NCBI GenBank assembly: GCA_004431415.1
Contig: QPMI01000472.1
Location: 124,001 to 188,000 of the forward strand
DNA from: Cyanophora paradoxa
Lineage: Eukaryota; Glaucocystophyceae; Cyanophorales; Cyanophoraceae
Length of the DNA: 64,000 nt
Direction: 5' to 3'
How positions within the stretch are numbered: position 1 is the first letter of the stretch; every line of letters begins with the position of its first letter. The translations under genes were made by a program, and so were the position numbers. Below the pieces are notes generated by a model. That model was not told where the DNA came from. It did no database searches and was given only the letters and a program-made list of their open reading frames with translations. Positions 11,755 through 23,899 of the stretch are shown piece after piece.

Positions 11755-14700
11755 CGGGCTCGCTGCCCTTCGTCGAGGCCCCTTTCATCGCATTCTACGC
11801 CCGGGAGGTGAGCGGAGTTTGTGCAAAGCGTGAAGGGCTTTGCGAGTAACACGTCGGGCCCGCAGCCGGCGTTCATCGTCAAGGTGTACACAGAATGCCC
11901 TCCGGGAACTGTGAGCTCGCTTTTATCGGTCTGCTCCCGCGAACCGACCGATGTTGCAGAGCTTCAACGTCGCTTCCGCGAGCGGCAACGCCGCCGGGGA
12001 CGACTGCCTTCCGCTGCCCGCCGGCCTCTACTCGAACAGGACCGGCCTGATCAGCACGGGCGAGGCGACCGTCTGCGCCCCTGGCACCTTCACGACAGGC
12101 GGCGCGACCGCGCCCTCCATCTGCCCCGCGGGCACCTACTCCGACGCCGGCGCGTCGTCCTGCTACGGTCCGCGCCGCAATCGCACTCGTTTGCTGCTCC
12201 AGTCTTTGTCGCTGCTGATGCGAGGACGGTCGACATCAGACTGCCCGCAGAACACGTACTCGATCGCGCCGGGCACACCTTGCACCCCGTGCGCGTCGAA
12301 CGCGTTCACGCAGACGTCAAAGTGGACCTCGGAGTGCCTGACCTGCTCGTGCACGACTTTCCGTTCGTGCATGCAAGCGTCGCGCCTCACGAGATGCTTT
12401 CGCGTTCAGACCCGGCACGGTCTTGCCGTACGCGGGAGCGTCCGTCTGCATCCCGTGCCCGGCGTTCACCTACTCGGCGCGGGGAGCCGTCGGATCGTGT
12501 TTATCCTGTGCGCCGTCCTTCTGGTCGCGGCTGCGCTCGTTCCTCATCCTTGCGGCAGGCGATCCGGGCTTTGTTCCCACCTCTGACGCATCCACGTGCG
12601 AACCGTGGCACGTGACTCAAACAGGCTTGCAACAACGTGCAGACCATCTGACCGCTTCGCGCAGCCCCGCCGGAACTTTTCAGGCTGCGAATCGGACGGC
12701 CTGCCGAATCTGCCCCGCATTGCATTACTCCCGTGCTGGCGCTGCCGGCTCGTGCACGCCCTGCGCCGATGGTTCGCAAGTCGCCTCGCTGCCTTGTCTG
12801 CGCTGTGGAAAACTGACCGCAATTCAGGCTGGATTGCACTCGATGACCGGCAGTCCTGCATCGCTTGTGCTGCGGGATCATATCGTGCACAAAACATGAC
12901 GGACTGCGCAAGGTGCGATCAAAGACATTGGTGACGTTGTCAAAGCTTTTTTCGCGTTCCCTCTAAGCAGAGCCACCGTCGATAGATGTCCGTTGAACAC
13001 CATCGCGATCCAGCCCGGGCTGGCTGCGTGCCAGAGCTGCCCTCCAGGACAAGTGAGCGCGGCGGACCAGGGATCCTGCGTGCCCTGCGCCTCTGGTCCG
13101 CGGAATGCTGCTGGCCATGGCTCCAACGACGTCGACGCGCCGCCGCCCATATGCATCTCACCGCCTTCCGCGCTCTCAGGGACGTACCGCAACAGCAGCA
13201 TGCTGTACTGCAGCCCGGTGCCGTACGGAGCCGTCGCCAACGTCGGGAGCAGCGTGTACACGGTCCTCAGCTTTCCTCTTTCTGCAGTCGAGCCGCGCTG
13301 GTAGCTCATGCGGCGTTCGCCAGATGTGCAATCCCGGGGAGGTGCCGAACACGGTCCAGTCTGAGTGCAGGCCGTGCGGCAAGGGGAACTACGAGGAGAA
13401 TCTGCTCTGCAGGACCTGCTCCGGCACCTCGTACAATCCTGTGGAAGCCTCCCGCACTTGCCTGGAGTGGCGAGCAGTCTCCCTGCTCGACCCGGCGCGA
13501 TCGAGAAACTGATGTTTTCGCTTGCAGCGACGGCGGGTACTACGCGAGCGCAGACAGGCAGGGCTGCCTGCCGTACGCTTTTTATGATCCCGAGAGGCTT
13601 TTTCGCGCCTGACCTGTCTTGGCCGCGCAGATGCCTCGCCGGGCAGTTCTTGGACCCATCGGCGAGCATGACGCAATGCCAAGCCTGTCCCCATGGTGTG
13701 TCCACGTCCGCAGCTTTCGCACGCAGATACGGTCATGCGCTTTCGCCTCTGCAGGGACGTACAGCACAGCCGGCGCGGCCGCGTGCACGCCCTGCCAGCC
13801 TGGACGGCGAGAGCATTCTGACTGTTGCTCACGTTCGTTCCGCTGAAGTTCTCCAACAGGGTATCGAACGCGGACCGCACCGCCTGCGACCCGTGCGAGG
13901 CGGGCAAGTACGAGAGCGGCGGCGTCTGTCTGGACTGCCCGCTGAATGCCGTGACGCCGTCGGTCGGCGCCACGTCCTGCACCGAGTGCGGCGCAGGATT
14001 CGTCGCGTCTCTCGACAAGCAGAACTGCGACGTGTGCCCGCTCACTTAGCGCCGCGCTTCGTCCTCCGACGGTCCCTCCGCAGCCGTGCCCGCAGGGGAC
14101 GACGCGGCCAGCGAACGAGTCCAGCTGCCGACAGTGCCCCTTCCGGTCCGCCTGCCTGCAGTAGCCGCTTGGCTGCGCGCGGAGAGCTGACCCCTTCTCA
14201 GGTTCTACACTCCGGCGGCTGGCGCGTCCTCCTGCACGCCCTGGTGCGCCTCGCGGCTCGGCGTCTCGATTATTTCTGTCGACTGAGCTTTCTGAAGCCC
14301 GCGGGGTACCGAGAGCTCAGACAATCGTACGGAGTGCCGTCCCTGCACGGGGGTGCGCTTTCTACGGCCCCGCTGGATCCCAGTACCTAATTAATTCGCT
14401 GAACGACGCAGGGGTTCTTCGAGAAGGACGGCCGCTGCTTCCCCTGCCCCCTCGTGCGTCTAGATCTCGACTTTTCTTCATCGACTTCGCCAGCCACAGG
14501 AGATTGAATGCGCTCTTCTAGGGCTCGTTCAGCGACATGGGCGCCTTCAACGAATGCCCGAAGTGCCCTAAGGGCACGATCAGCAACGAGGACCGGACCG
14601 CCTGCGGGTTCTGCCCTCCGGGGCTGTACGCGAACGGCACCTTCTGCGTCCCGGTGCGCTGCCTCGTGCATCTGCGAGGTCGACGCCCTTCCTATTGCTA

Positions 14701-15874
14701 ACGCGCGAAACAGTGCCCGGCGGGCACGATCTCCCTTCTTGGCGACCTGGCCTGCACGAGATGCAAGCCGGTAGCTGGGCGTCTCGAGCTCGCATATATA
14801 TTTGCAGGCGCACGTCGCGACCTACGTCGACGCCATTGCAGGGGACGGTCTCGAGCGACGACCGGACCGAGTGCAATCCATGTCCAGCGGGGACGTTCCA
14901 CGGGGAAGGGACGAACATCTGCTTCCCTTGCAAGCAGGTGCTGCTTTTCGCGTGCCATCAGTCCTTTGCGCGGCTCTGACCGGAGTCCGCAGGGCGAGTT
15001 CGCTTCGGCGCGGACCTTTGGGGCCTGCTCCCGGTGCGACCTCGGGTCGTACAGCGCTCCCGATGGGTTCGGACCCTCCCTTTCGACCGTTTGCTCTTCG
15101 AATTCGGGGCGCCCTTACTTTCGCCTCAGCACGCGCTGTGTCCCTTGCGACGCCGGCTCGTTCATGCCGGTCGGCTCGATAGTCTGCGAGAAGGCCCGCG
15201 ATTCGGCTTCGAATTCGTTCTGTGGTTGTGGGAAGCTTACGACCCGCGTCGCGCAGTGCCCGGCCAACACGTACACGGACCTGCCGGGGCGCGGGGGCTC
15301 CTGCGACGAGTGCGAAGGGGGGTACATCGCTTCGACCGAGCGCCGCAGCTGCGTCCCGTGCCGCCCGGTGCCTTCTTTCGTCGCGGAGCGGCGTTCTTCT
15401 CTCTGAGATGGAAGGCGCGCAGGGCCAGTATCGGAACGGGTCCATGCCGATCTGCCTGGACTGTCCCCCTGGGGCCTTCAGCTCGGACTTTGGCCCCCCT
15501 TACTGCGGCTACTGGTGCGCGAGACCTTCGCCGCGCTCTTTCATCCGACTGAAGGATCGCTCAGCCCGCCCGGAGAGGTACCGCGGGAGGACCAGGTCGA
15601 GTGCACGCGTGAGCGCGCGCGAGAGGCGCTTCGCCGCGCCGCCTCACCGTCCCGCAGCGTGCCCGGCCGGCTCGGTCCCCGACACCGCGACCTTCGAGTG
15701 CAGCCCGTGCGAAACAAACGCGATCGCTCCCTCGGCGGGGCTCTCCGAGTGCCAGGTCAGACCATGCTTTTCTTCGAGGGCTGAATTCGAAGCTAACGAG
15801 CGTCCTGCAGCTCTGCCCGCCGGGCAACAAGGCGGACGCGGCGCGGCGCGTCTGTGTGCCGTGCCCATCGGTGC
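11755..15874 (+). pseudogene. Host GCC2/GCC3 (ephrin-receptor-like) Cys-rich repeat gene, middle part
   Basis: A series of small exons separated by short GT..AG introns. Clear introns are 11808-11865, 11911-11959, 12168-12239 and 12349-12409; joining across them gives an unbroken frame. The joined exons encode repeats of the form CxxCPxGTYSxxGAxSCxxC (for example CPAGTYSDAGASSC, CIPCPAFTYSARGAVGSC, CPPGLF-type units), the signature of the GCC2/GCC3 repeats found in large extracellular or receptor-like proteins of protists. Further repeat exons can be followed to VCVPCP at about 15850, where the retrotransposon interrupts the gene. Some later exon joins need a one-base correction. The product is presumably a secreted or membrane-anchored multi-repeat protein; its ligand is unknown. 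Confidence 0.75.
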
Positions 15875-16899
15875 CCAATTCAATGAATTCGCACACACCG
15901 AGACAATACGGCTAATGATAGAACTGAGGTGTCCGTAAAGTGTCAAGTCGAAAGATGAGCCTACTGGTTACGCCGGGTAGGGAACCTAACAGCCATCGGA
16001 CAGGGTGGAGCTAGTCAAGGAGACGTAAACTAAAGCAAAGCTAACCCAGAGCAGAGAGCTACTACCTATACATCTAGCCTAGCTTAGGACTAGGCTACAG
16101 AGAGGACTACCCAGGGGTCTACGAGTGCTGCCTGCTAGTGCTGCCTGCCTAGGGACCGTCGGGACGTCCGGAGCTCGCGGGCTGTTCTACTGTACGGTAG
16201 GAAAGCCAGGACGGACCCGCGGTCTAATCTGCCTACTCTCGACGCGGCCGCGACTACAGTTAGCGCGGCGGGCTCCGCGTCGAGGGGGCCGCTCGCCCGA
16301 AGCGCGGGTGGAAGCACGTCGGCGTAGAGGGGCCGAGGGGAATGAGGCGAGGGGGGACGTTGCGGGGAAGAAGTGGGGCGGGACGGAGAAGGTCGGCGCC
16401 GGCCGTGGCGGGGAGGGGGAGGGTCGGATTTCTCGGTCAGCAGGGCTTCCAGCCTCGAACCAGCCGCCGCACCCCCGCCGCGGGCAATTGCGAGCCCCCC
16501 TCCGCGGCGGTCCTTCAACCCACGGTCCTGGCACGATGGCCGGGGTATCTGGTGGGTGCAACGACCAGCCGAAGCCTTCCGCCAAGCCTTCCGGTCCATC
16601 GTTCCCTCCCTGTCGAGGCGCGAGGAGCGTTGGCGAGGTCGTGAGTGGGAGGCAGGGCCAAGAGAGCGAGCAGGAGGGCAGAACGGGAGAGGGAGGCAAG
16701 GCAGGCGCTCGCTTGGGCGGGGCCCAGCGAGTCGGACGGGGCGGCTATATCTAGTGTGTGCGAGGCTAAGAGTAGAGCAGGGAAGTTTCTCGAGGACTAG
16801 GTATGGTGAAGTAGTAGGTAGGTGGTGTCGAGAGTCTCCTCCCGACGTAGCCCCCCCCCCCCCCCCCCCCCCCCTTTCGCGCGACTCGGGGTACCGTTT

Positions 16900-18618
16900 A
16901 GAGCGGGCTAGGATGTGGCTCCCAAGGGCGTACCTTGACGCAATCGTAGAGCTCTTGGGCGCGGAGCGCCGCCTTCCAGCCCGCGTACTCCGGTGGGCAG
17001 TCTGCGTTCCGAGCGGCGTTGAGTAGATTGTGAAGGCGAATCGGCCCGTCGCAGGCGGCGCAGACTTCCTTACAGGTCCGGGGCCGCGGGCCCGCTCTCG
17101 GGCGCGGGCGCCCGTGCGGGGCGGGCGCGGTCGCTTCTTTGAGGCCTGGGAGACGCGGCAGTCGCGTTCCCACTCCGCGTTGATTTCGCAGCGACGTGAC
17201 CAGAGGCGTCGGGCCCGCTCCAGAAGCGTCTGCCGAACGCGTTTAGCTGCGCGTGCCGCGTACCGGGGTGCAAGGTTCAGGCAGCGTGCGAGGGCGCTTT
17301 CTAGACTCTGCGGAGCAAGGCCCTGGAGCACCCAGAGGCGCGGGTACGCGTACGGCCTACCATCGTAGCTGCGCGCCTCGGCGTCGTCGTCCGCGACGCG
17401 GAGGAAGATTGGGACCAGGTCGGGGGCAAGGAGGGCTCCTGCTGGCGGCGCTGTGAGTCCGTGGGCCTCTCTGTATGCGCAGAGCAGAAGTCGGTTCAGT
17501 TCGCGAGCAGTCTCCGCGCGGTGCGCGACCGCATGCGGACCCGGGCACAGGAAGACGTGCGGGAAAGTTTCAGTCGGGCCTGCGGTAAGAGCCGTCGGTG
17601 CCCGGTTCGGGCGGCTGGGGCCCGCTGCTGGTTGGGCATGCGAGGCCTCTGGTGCAGTCTGGCTGTTCTGTGAGGCTGTCGGGCCGCTAGTCTCTGCACG
17701 AGGGAAAGGCGTTCTGGTGGCGCAGCCCGCACAGCGTCCCCCAGGGTTGCAGGCGGCGTAGAGTTCCTTCTGGTCACGTACCCGGACTTCGTTCGCTGGT
17801 AGCGAGCTACAGAGCAGCTGCGTCCGAAACTTGAATAGCGCGTTGCGGGCTCCATTGGCGCCTTGGAATCGGGAGCCTACGCTCGTTTCCGCATATAGCC
17901 CTGCTATGTCTGCGCCGTCGGCGCCTCGGCGCAGGAGCGCGCCAGCCAGCGGTTGTTGGGTCCAGGCAAAGTGCGTCTGGTGCTCGTGAAGTGCGTCCAT
18001 GTGTGCCTTGGGGTCCCCTTCCACCCGTCGTGTGCGCCCGTCGGGGTCGCTGATGGTGAGCACCGCAGGCATGCTGAAGGCCGGCGGCAGAAAGAGAGGT
18101 TCATGCCGGTTTTCGTCCGCCAGATCCAGGTCGGCCGCCACGTTCGCTCCGGCGTCCGCGATGTCGTTGTGGGGGTCGCGGGCGTCGCCCTTCGCGTGCG
18201 CTTTGACTTTGACGAGTTTGAGCGGCCGCCCGCGCTCCTCTAGCATTGTCCTGAGCTTGCTCCATGCGTACAGTTCCGCGGAGCAGGCGTGCCGGATGTA
18301 TTCCCGCGGGCTGCGGCAGCTCGCGTGCTGGACGAAATCGGAGTACCAGCGGATCGCGTTCATGTTGTCGACGTGTAGAACCGCTCCGAAAGGCGAGAGC
18401 AGGTCAGCCATGAGCACCGCCTGGAGTTCCGCCTTGTTGATCTCCTGCAGGCCCCGGAGCCGGGCAAAGAAGTCCGTGAGGATACCCGGCGGGTGCAGGC
18501 TTGCGCCAGTTCTGAGGTCCGTTTCCGGCCAGTGTACTGCGTAGCCCGCGCGAGCGTTAACCGTCTGGCCCTCTTTCAGGCTCCCGTCCGTCCAGGCGTA
18601 CGCTGGGGCGTCGGCCAC
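16900..18618 (-). CDS. Retrotransposon RNase H domain and C-terminal Cys/His region
   Basis: It opens with YAWTDGSL (first catalytic Asp), followed by EINKAELQAV (Glu), VLHVDNMNAI (Asp) and DIADAGANVAA (last Asp): a complete type I RNase H active site. Downstream, a CNPGGRCAGC and HVFLCPG..H array is a possible zinc-binding element. The open frame runs on to 16135, but past about 17100 it becomes low complexity and crosses the 24-C run, so that tail is probably 3' UTR. RNase H removes template RNA after first-strand synthesis. Confidence 0.8.
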
Positions 18619-20369
18619 GTATGAGCCGCCGGACGCCGCCTCGGCCTCCAGGTGCTCTTTGCGGTAGCGGGCTTCGAGGCCCTTCCAGGTCTCCAGGTAT
18701 GCAACCCAACTGTACGGATCGGCCTGATAGTAATATAGCTCGCGCGCCTCCTTGTTGGAGCTGACCGGGGGCGCTTCATCTTGCGGCAGGGGGGCAAGTC
18801 GGGCGGGTTCGCCTCGAGCGTGGCGAGGTGAGCGGCGTCGGGCTCGGAGAGGAGGTGCCAGTTGACCCTCTCATCGCCCTCCTGCTTTGCCTGCAGCAGC
18901 ATCCGCCATCGGTGCGCAGTGATGGTCGCGGCCGCCTGCCTGAAGGGCTTGAAGTATTCAAGACGGGCTTGGCGCAGGACCTGGCGACTGGCGCGCCCCG
19001 AGCGCGTCTGTACCTGCCCCTCGCATTCTTCCACGGGGGCGCCCGACACTTCTACTAGCTCCACCGTGCCGGGGATCGTGCAGAGTGCGGACGCGTGCTC
19101 TACCCATCCTCCCACCGCCGTCCCGTACTTGCCCTCGTCATCGCAGGTGCTCGTCGCCCGGCAGGCCGCGCCGGCGCCTTGAGGGCAGACGTGGTTGTCG
19201 TGCCAGTGGCGGCGGCCCTCTCCCGGTACGATATTAAAGCGGCGCTCAGCTGGGGCGGGCGGCCCTTCGCGGGGTCCGAGCTGACAGTGGCCATCGCAGC
19301 GGCAGTAGGCTCCGTTGGCCTCGTCGTCGGCCTCTTCTGGGACGGGGACCCAGTGCTCCAGCCGGCACTCCGTCGCTACTAGGCTGCCGGCCTCGGCCTC
19401 AGCGGAGCGGACCCGGCCGATTTCCGGTACCGCATCCGTCTCGTGAATCGTTGCGAGGTCGTAGTAGCAGACGAAGTCTCCCGGTTGGTGAATTAACTTC
19501 CTTGCCCCGCCCGGAAGCTGTACCATGGCCGAGGAAGGGGTACCGGGCGGTTGCCGCATGGGGTATCGGAGGGCGCCCGAACCGCGCCCGTCGATCGTGA
19601 GGGCCTTGGCCACCGCCTTCCACCAGGCGGGCGCTGCCCAAGGGAGCGTGCCGCGGGGGGCGCGGAGGTGCAGGTCTCGCCAGGTGCAGAGGCGTTCCCC
19701 ATCGCGCGCCGTGACGTCGGACATCCAGTAGAGCCGTGCGCGGTGGAGGGCGGGCGCAGCCGTGCTGAACACTTCCCGGGGAATGTGTGAGGTAAGCACG
19801 AATTCCCGGCGCAGTTCCGCGGGGTCGGGCCAAGTGGCTGCGGGGGGGTACGGCGTGAACAAGAAGCGGGCGTGGTTGGACTGGATCCGGTAGAGCCGGC
19901 GCTGCAGGAGCGGCATCACTGCGGCGATCGCATTCGATCGAGCAAGCTGGCGTGACACTGGGGCGTTCAGGAACTCGGTCGGCAGCAGCGGGACGCCTAG
20001 CTTGCGCTGGAGGTCCCGGATGCGGTGCATCATCACCTGAGATAGCAGCTCTTCCGGCTCGCCACAGAGGCGGACGAGCAGATCCGTGATTTGGTTCTTG
20101 GCCATCATGTGCGCTGTGCGCGGCAGGCTGTACGTGCCGTGGCTCCAGAGCGCGTAGTTGGAAGTCGATGCCGCCAGGCCCCCATGGTGCTTAACCACGC
20201 GCATCCAGATGGCATCTAGGCGATCGCACTGCCTCTCTGTGAGCGGCGTCACTTTGAGCCCGTAGGCGATCCGCGCCTGCACGACGGCCTCGACAACGTA
20301 GCAGGCCTCTTGCGCGGTCAGCTGCTTACGAGCTATGACCGCCACCGTCTCGCGAGCCTGCGTTTCCAT
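18576..20369 (-). CDS. Retrotransposon post-RT linker region
   Basis: A 597-residue frame continuing from the RT thumb. The first ~150 residues (CDRLDAIWMRVVKHHGGL, YALWSHG) resemble the conserved region after the RT in endonuclease-encoding LINEs. The rest is not recognisable and contains Cys-rich stretches (CRCDGHCQLG). The frame changes again near 18750 before the RNase H domain. Confidence 0.6.
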   Translation of the reverse strand: METQARETVAVIARKQLTAQEACYVVEAVVQARIAYGLKVTPLTERQCDRLDAIWMRVVKHHGGLAASTSNYALWSHGTYSLPRTAHMMAKNQITDLLVRLCGEPEELLSQVMMHRIRDLQRKLGVPLLPTEFLNAPVSRQLARSNAIAAVMPLLQRRLYRIQSNHARFLFTPYPPAATWPDPAELRREFVLTSHIPREVFSTAAPALHRARLYWMSDVTARDGERLCTWRDLHLRAPRGTLPWAAPAWWKAVAKALTIDGRGSGALRYPMRQPPGTPSSAMVQLPGGARKLIHQPGDFVCYYDLATIHETDAVPEIGRVRSAEAEAGSLVATECRLEHWVPVPEEADDEANGAYCRCDGHCQLGPREGPPAPAERRFNIVPGEGRRHWHDNHVCPQGAGAACRATSTCDDEGKYGTAVGGWVEHASALCTIPGTVELVEVSGAPVEECEGQVQTRSGRASRQVLRQARLEYFKPFRQAAATITAHRWRMLLQAKQEGDERVNWHLLSEPDAAHLATLEANPPDLPPCRKMKRPRSAPTRRRASYITIRPIRTVGLHTWRPGRASKPATAKSTWRPRRRPAAHTWPTPQRTPGRTGA

Positions 20370-21660
20370 CTGTCTGATCTGCTCCTTCCACGACAGGTTC
20401 GCGGTCAGGTAGACGCCGAGCAGCTTGAAATGCTCGCCCGGTTTCAGCTTCTTGCCGACCGGGACGCGGGGATTGCCGAGCAGCGGGGTTCAGGCTCGGG
20501 TGAGACGTTGTTGTACGCAAACTCTGTTTTCCGCGCGTTGACGGCGATGTCGTGCAGGCGGAAGAATTCAGACGCCACGTCCGCGAGCATCTGGATCCCT
20601 TCGGCCGATCCGCTCATCCACTGCGTGTCGTCCGCGTAGGCGCTCCCGGTCACCCGTGCGGGGGCGAAGTCCGCGTCGTCTTCGCCCATGCCCATGACGT
20701 ACGCGACCCCCGCGCCCCCTTTTCCTGCTCGAGCCTGTCCAATTCTTGTTGAGCGCAGAGCAAGGCATCGTAGAAGATGAGCCAGTGGAGCGGGGATTCG
20801 ATGCCGCCCTGCGGGAGCCCACATTCGAGTTCAAACACGTCTGACAGTCCGTGGCCCGTGATAGCTCGCGCCCGGCGTCGTTCGAATATGTTGCGGTGCA
20901 GGTCGATGTACGTCTCGGGGGCCCCGATGCGTCGGAGGGAGAGCTCCATGCTGGCCCAGGAAACTGAATCGTACGCCCGTCTGATATCCTGTAGCAAGAG
21001 GTAGATGGGCTTGCGGTGCTCCTTAGCGTCCTCTAGAATAGCGACCATTAGGTGAAGGGCATCATCGGTCGCCTTAGCCTTCCTGAAGCCATAATTTACC
21101 CCCTTAAGGATTCCGTGCTTCTCGATGGCCTCGGCTAGCCGTTTCGTGACGAGGCCCGTCGTTAGCTTGAGGCCAACTTCCTGCAGCGTGATCGGGCGGA
21201 GGTTCCCTTCAATGTCTCCGTCCCAGCTCCCGTTCTTGGGGATCCCGAAGATATTGCTCTCACACATCTCGGCGGGCAGGTCGCGCAGGCGGAGGGCCTC
21301 GCAGACGATGGCCATCAGGAGCCGACGACCGCGGGGGGGGTACGCCTCTGGATCCATGGCGTCCGGCAGGTCGGGGTTCCAGAGCGTCTTCAGGATCGCG
21401 TTCGTGCAGTTGGAGGGCCCTCCCGCTCCATCCGTGAGCGAGCGCACGTGTGCCCCTAGCTCTTCGTACGTAGGCTCAGCCATGACTCCGCGAAGGCTTC
21501 CGCGGTCGCCACGTGCGTCCCGAGGGGCGGTAGAGCGCGCGCCAGAAGTCGGGGGCAGGAAGGCTAGCTGGGAGTCGGGTATTAAGTCCGCTGTGCACCC
21601 TACCAGGGGGTTTCTCTTCGCACACCACTGACGCCAGTGCTCCGCCATCACTGCCTTCAC
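20310..21660 (-). pseudogene. Retrotransposon reverse transcriptase domain (frameshifted)
   Basis: RT motifs are visible in order: NLRPITL, then motif A LLLQDIRRAYDSVSW, motif B ECGLPQGGIESPLHW and, after a frame change near 20720, motif C GSAYADDTQW with both catalytic aspartates. A second frame change near 20480 leads to the thumb (KLLGVYLTANLSWKEQI). The motifs are intact and only the frame is broken, so either the copy is recently dead or the sequence has small indel errors. The domain copies element RNA into the nicked target. Confidence 0.85.
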
Positions 21661-23899
21661 CTCCTCGGGGCCGTGTAAATTTCATAGAAGTTGCCTTCGC
21701 GCGCGAGGCGGGTGACGTGCATGATCGGCTCCCCCTGGACCGCTCCAGAATGGAGTCTAGATAGCTGCGCAGCTTGCGCGGGTCTGCAAACCGGGCCTGG
21801 CGCGCAGTAACGAATTCCTGGATCTGTCGCTGCTTCTCTGCGCGCGTCTCGTGTTGGTGGCGCCGGCGGACGCGGTTGCGCCATGCGTTCAGCGACCGGA
21901 AGTACAGCCGCCACGCTACGTAGCGCCCCGGGAACGGCGCCTCGTCGTCAGCGTCGCGTACGGGGCGGCGGGGCATGGGTTCGGGTCCGGGGACGAGCCC
22001 TTTGATGAGAGCCTCCAGTTTCTCGATCCGGGCGACCAGCGGGGCCGACGGCAAGCCTCCGGGCGCTTCAACAGTCCATCCAGCGATCAGGCGCTCCACT
22101 TTCTTGGACATGACCAGCTGCCACGGCACCGCTCTGCGAGTGGGCGGGCGCGATCCGCGGGCTTTCAAGCATTTGTGTTCCTTAGCGAGTGTCAGCACCG
22201 CCTCCGTGGCCTGTCGGTAGAGAGAGCTGACCCGGTCCCTGCGCTCTTGTTCCGTGCCCGCCGCGCCTAGCGCTTTCTCAAGATCGCTTTCCAGGGCTTG
22301 CAGACGGTCTTCTACAGCCTTTCGGAAGGCCGGCAGCTTCTCCTTCTCAAGTAGGTGCGGTGCGAAGAGCGGCGGCGGGTGCGCCGGGCGGGCATCGCCC
22401 GCGGGCGGTCTGGCGAGTTCGGCTTTGAGCAGATCGTAGTCGGCCATGACCGGGAAGTGGTCAGAGGGGTGCGGTAGCGCCACCTCTGGCGGCAGCGGGT
22501 GCACCGCCAGGAGCGCTGGCGCGAGACCTGCAGAGTGCAACACCGCATCGATACGTCCTGCCGAGATGACCGCGGCGCCTTCGGCGACGGCGGGCCCGTC
22601 CATTTGCTGGTCCTGTTCCGAGTCCGAGTCGTCGGCGCCGTCGTCCCCGCCATCCTCTTCGGCGCCGTGCTGGCTCGGGCCGCGCCTGATGAAGGTAACT
22701 TCGTGTTCGTGGCCTTTCTGTGTCGCCGCGTCAACTAGTGCCCAGGTGCCGGTCAGTTTTCCCCACCACTCGCGTTCCGGCGTCCAGGACTGGACGAACC
22801 GTCCCGCGCGGATGCGGGACGTGGCCGGCGTCTTCACGGAGTTCCAGTCGCCGAGAAGGATGAGGTGCGCGGTCGAGCGCGATCGGAAGTCCGCGTAGAT
22901 GCGCTCGATGCATTCGAGGAGCGCCGCCTGATCGGTCTTGTGCTCAGGCTTCCGCTGGGTGGCCGGCATGTATACGCTCACTACGAAGAGCTGGCGGTTT
23001 CCCTTAAAGCGCATTTCACAGCCGGCAAGCCGGCCCGGGTAGTGATAGTGGCGCGCGATGTGCCGCGCCCAGGGCGCCGCCACCCATAGCGCCGCTCCGT
23101 TTCCTTTCGGTTTTGTTTTCTTAATTGAGTGGATTAGGCGACCCCGCGTGATCGAGCTCTTGGGGGGCTCGCCGGGCTCCGCTGCCGGGGTGAAGAGCGC
23201 CGAGTGCAGTTCGGCGCGCGTGACTGAGAGCTCTTGGAGAGCCATCACGTCGACCCCCCATTTCACGGCGAAGTCTTCGGCCTGCTGAAGCCGGCCCTCG
23301 GACGTGCCCCGCACGTTAAAGGTCATCATCCTGAGATTCCCCTCCGGCTTGTGGCGCATGAGCGATGGGGGCGGGCCTATGAGGGGGCTCCCTGAGGCGT
23401 AATGGGTGGTTGGGAAAAGGTCGCCAAACGAGATATGCCCCGGAGCGTTAGTGTTGACGTCTACAGCGGCAGACACGTTAGGGGGTCGGACAGCGTCTAG
23501 GGTTGGAGGATGTCTGTGCTCGGCGGGACGCGCGCAGCGGTCCGACTGATCAGCTAGTTGGTCACATCTGGCTGCCCAGAGATGCGCGTGCACGTGGTTC
23601 CAGGCGTGCGTGTGCCTAGCCGCCCCGGACCCGTCGCCTGTGCGCCGCATCGTCCAAGTCTCAAAAGTCTGCGGTCGGGAAGCCGTCAAATTACAGCTGA
23701 CACGTACAGTAGCGGCCTCGCAGGAAAGGGGCGCTAAATGCGCGTCTGGGCGGGAAATGGGCGATGCGGCTTGCCCAGCCTCAGCGACTTGGCGCTTGGG
23801 GAGGAGGAGGAGGCGGGTCTGAGAGCGGGTCGGTAGAGAGCGGGTCGGCAGCGGGTGTATGGCGAGGCGTGGCCAGGGAGGCCAGACGTAGCTCGGCAA
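21476..23899 (-). CDS. Retrotransposon ORF: APE-type endonuclease domain
   Basis: An 807-residue frame. From about residue 190 it shows an exonuclease-endonuclease-phosphatase (APE-like) fold by motif: MTFNVRG (metal-binding Asn), MALQELSVTR (catalytic Glu), LLGDWNSV (GD-N motif) and the terminal SDHFPV (SDH). Between GDWN and SDH sits an unusual acidic insert rich in Asp/Glu (near 22600-22680). After the endonuclease comes a basic linker, and the frame then shifts into the reverse transcriptase around 21500-21660. This domain nicks the target site for target-primed reverse transcription. The N-terminal ~185 residues look unstructured and show no clear gag domain. Confidence 0.8.
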   Translation of the reverse strand: MPSYVWPPWPRLAIHPLPTRSLPTRSQTRLLLLPKRQVAEAGQAASPISRPDAHLAPLSCEAATVRVSCNLTASRPQTFETWTMRRTGDGSGAARHTHAWNHVHAHLWAARCDQLADQSDRCARPAEHRHPPTLDAVRPPNVSAAVDVNTNAPGHISFGDLFPTTHYASGSPLIGPPPSLMRHKPEGNLRMMTFNVRGTSEGRLQQAEDFAVKWGVDVMALQELSVTRAELHSALFTPAAEPGEPPKSSITRGRLIHSIKKTKPKGNGAALWVAAPWARHIARHYHYPGRLAGCEMRFKGNRQLFVVSVYMPATQRKPEHKTDQAALLECIERIYADFRSRSTAHLILLGDWNSVKTPATSRIRAGRFVQSWTPEREWWGKLTGTWALVDAATQKGHEHEVTFIRRGPSQHGAEEDGGDDGADDSDSEQDQQMDGPAVAEGAAVISAGRIDAVLHSAGLAPALLAVHPLPPEVALPHPSDHFPVMADYDLLKAELARPPAGDARPAHPPPLFAPHLLEKEKLPAFRKAVEDRLQALESDLEKALGAAGTEQERRDRVSSLYRQATEAVLTLAKEHKCLKARGSRPPTRRAVPWQLVMSKKVERLIAGWTVEAPGGLPSAPLVARIEKLEALIKGLVPGPEPMPRRPVRDADDEAPFPGRYVAWRLYFRSLNAWRNRVRRRHQHETRAEKQRQIQEFVTARQARFADPRKLRSYLDSILERSRGSRSCTSPASRAKATSMKFTRPRGGEGSDGGALASVVCEEKPPGRVHSGLNTRLPASLPAPDFWRALYRPSGRTWRPRKPSRSHG

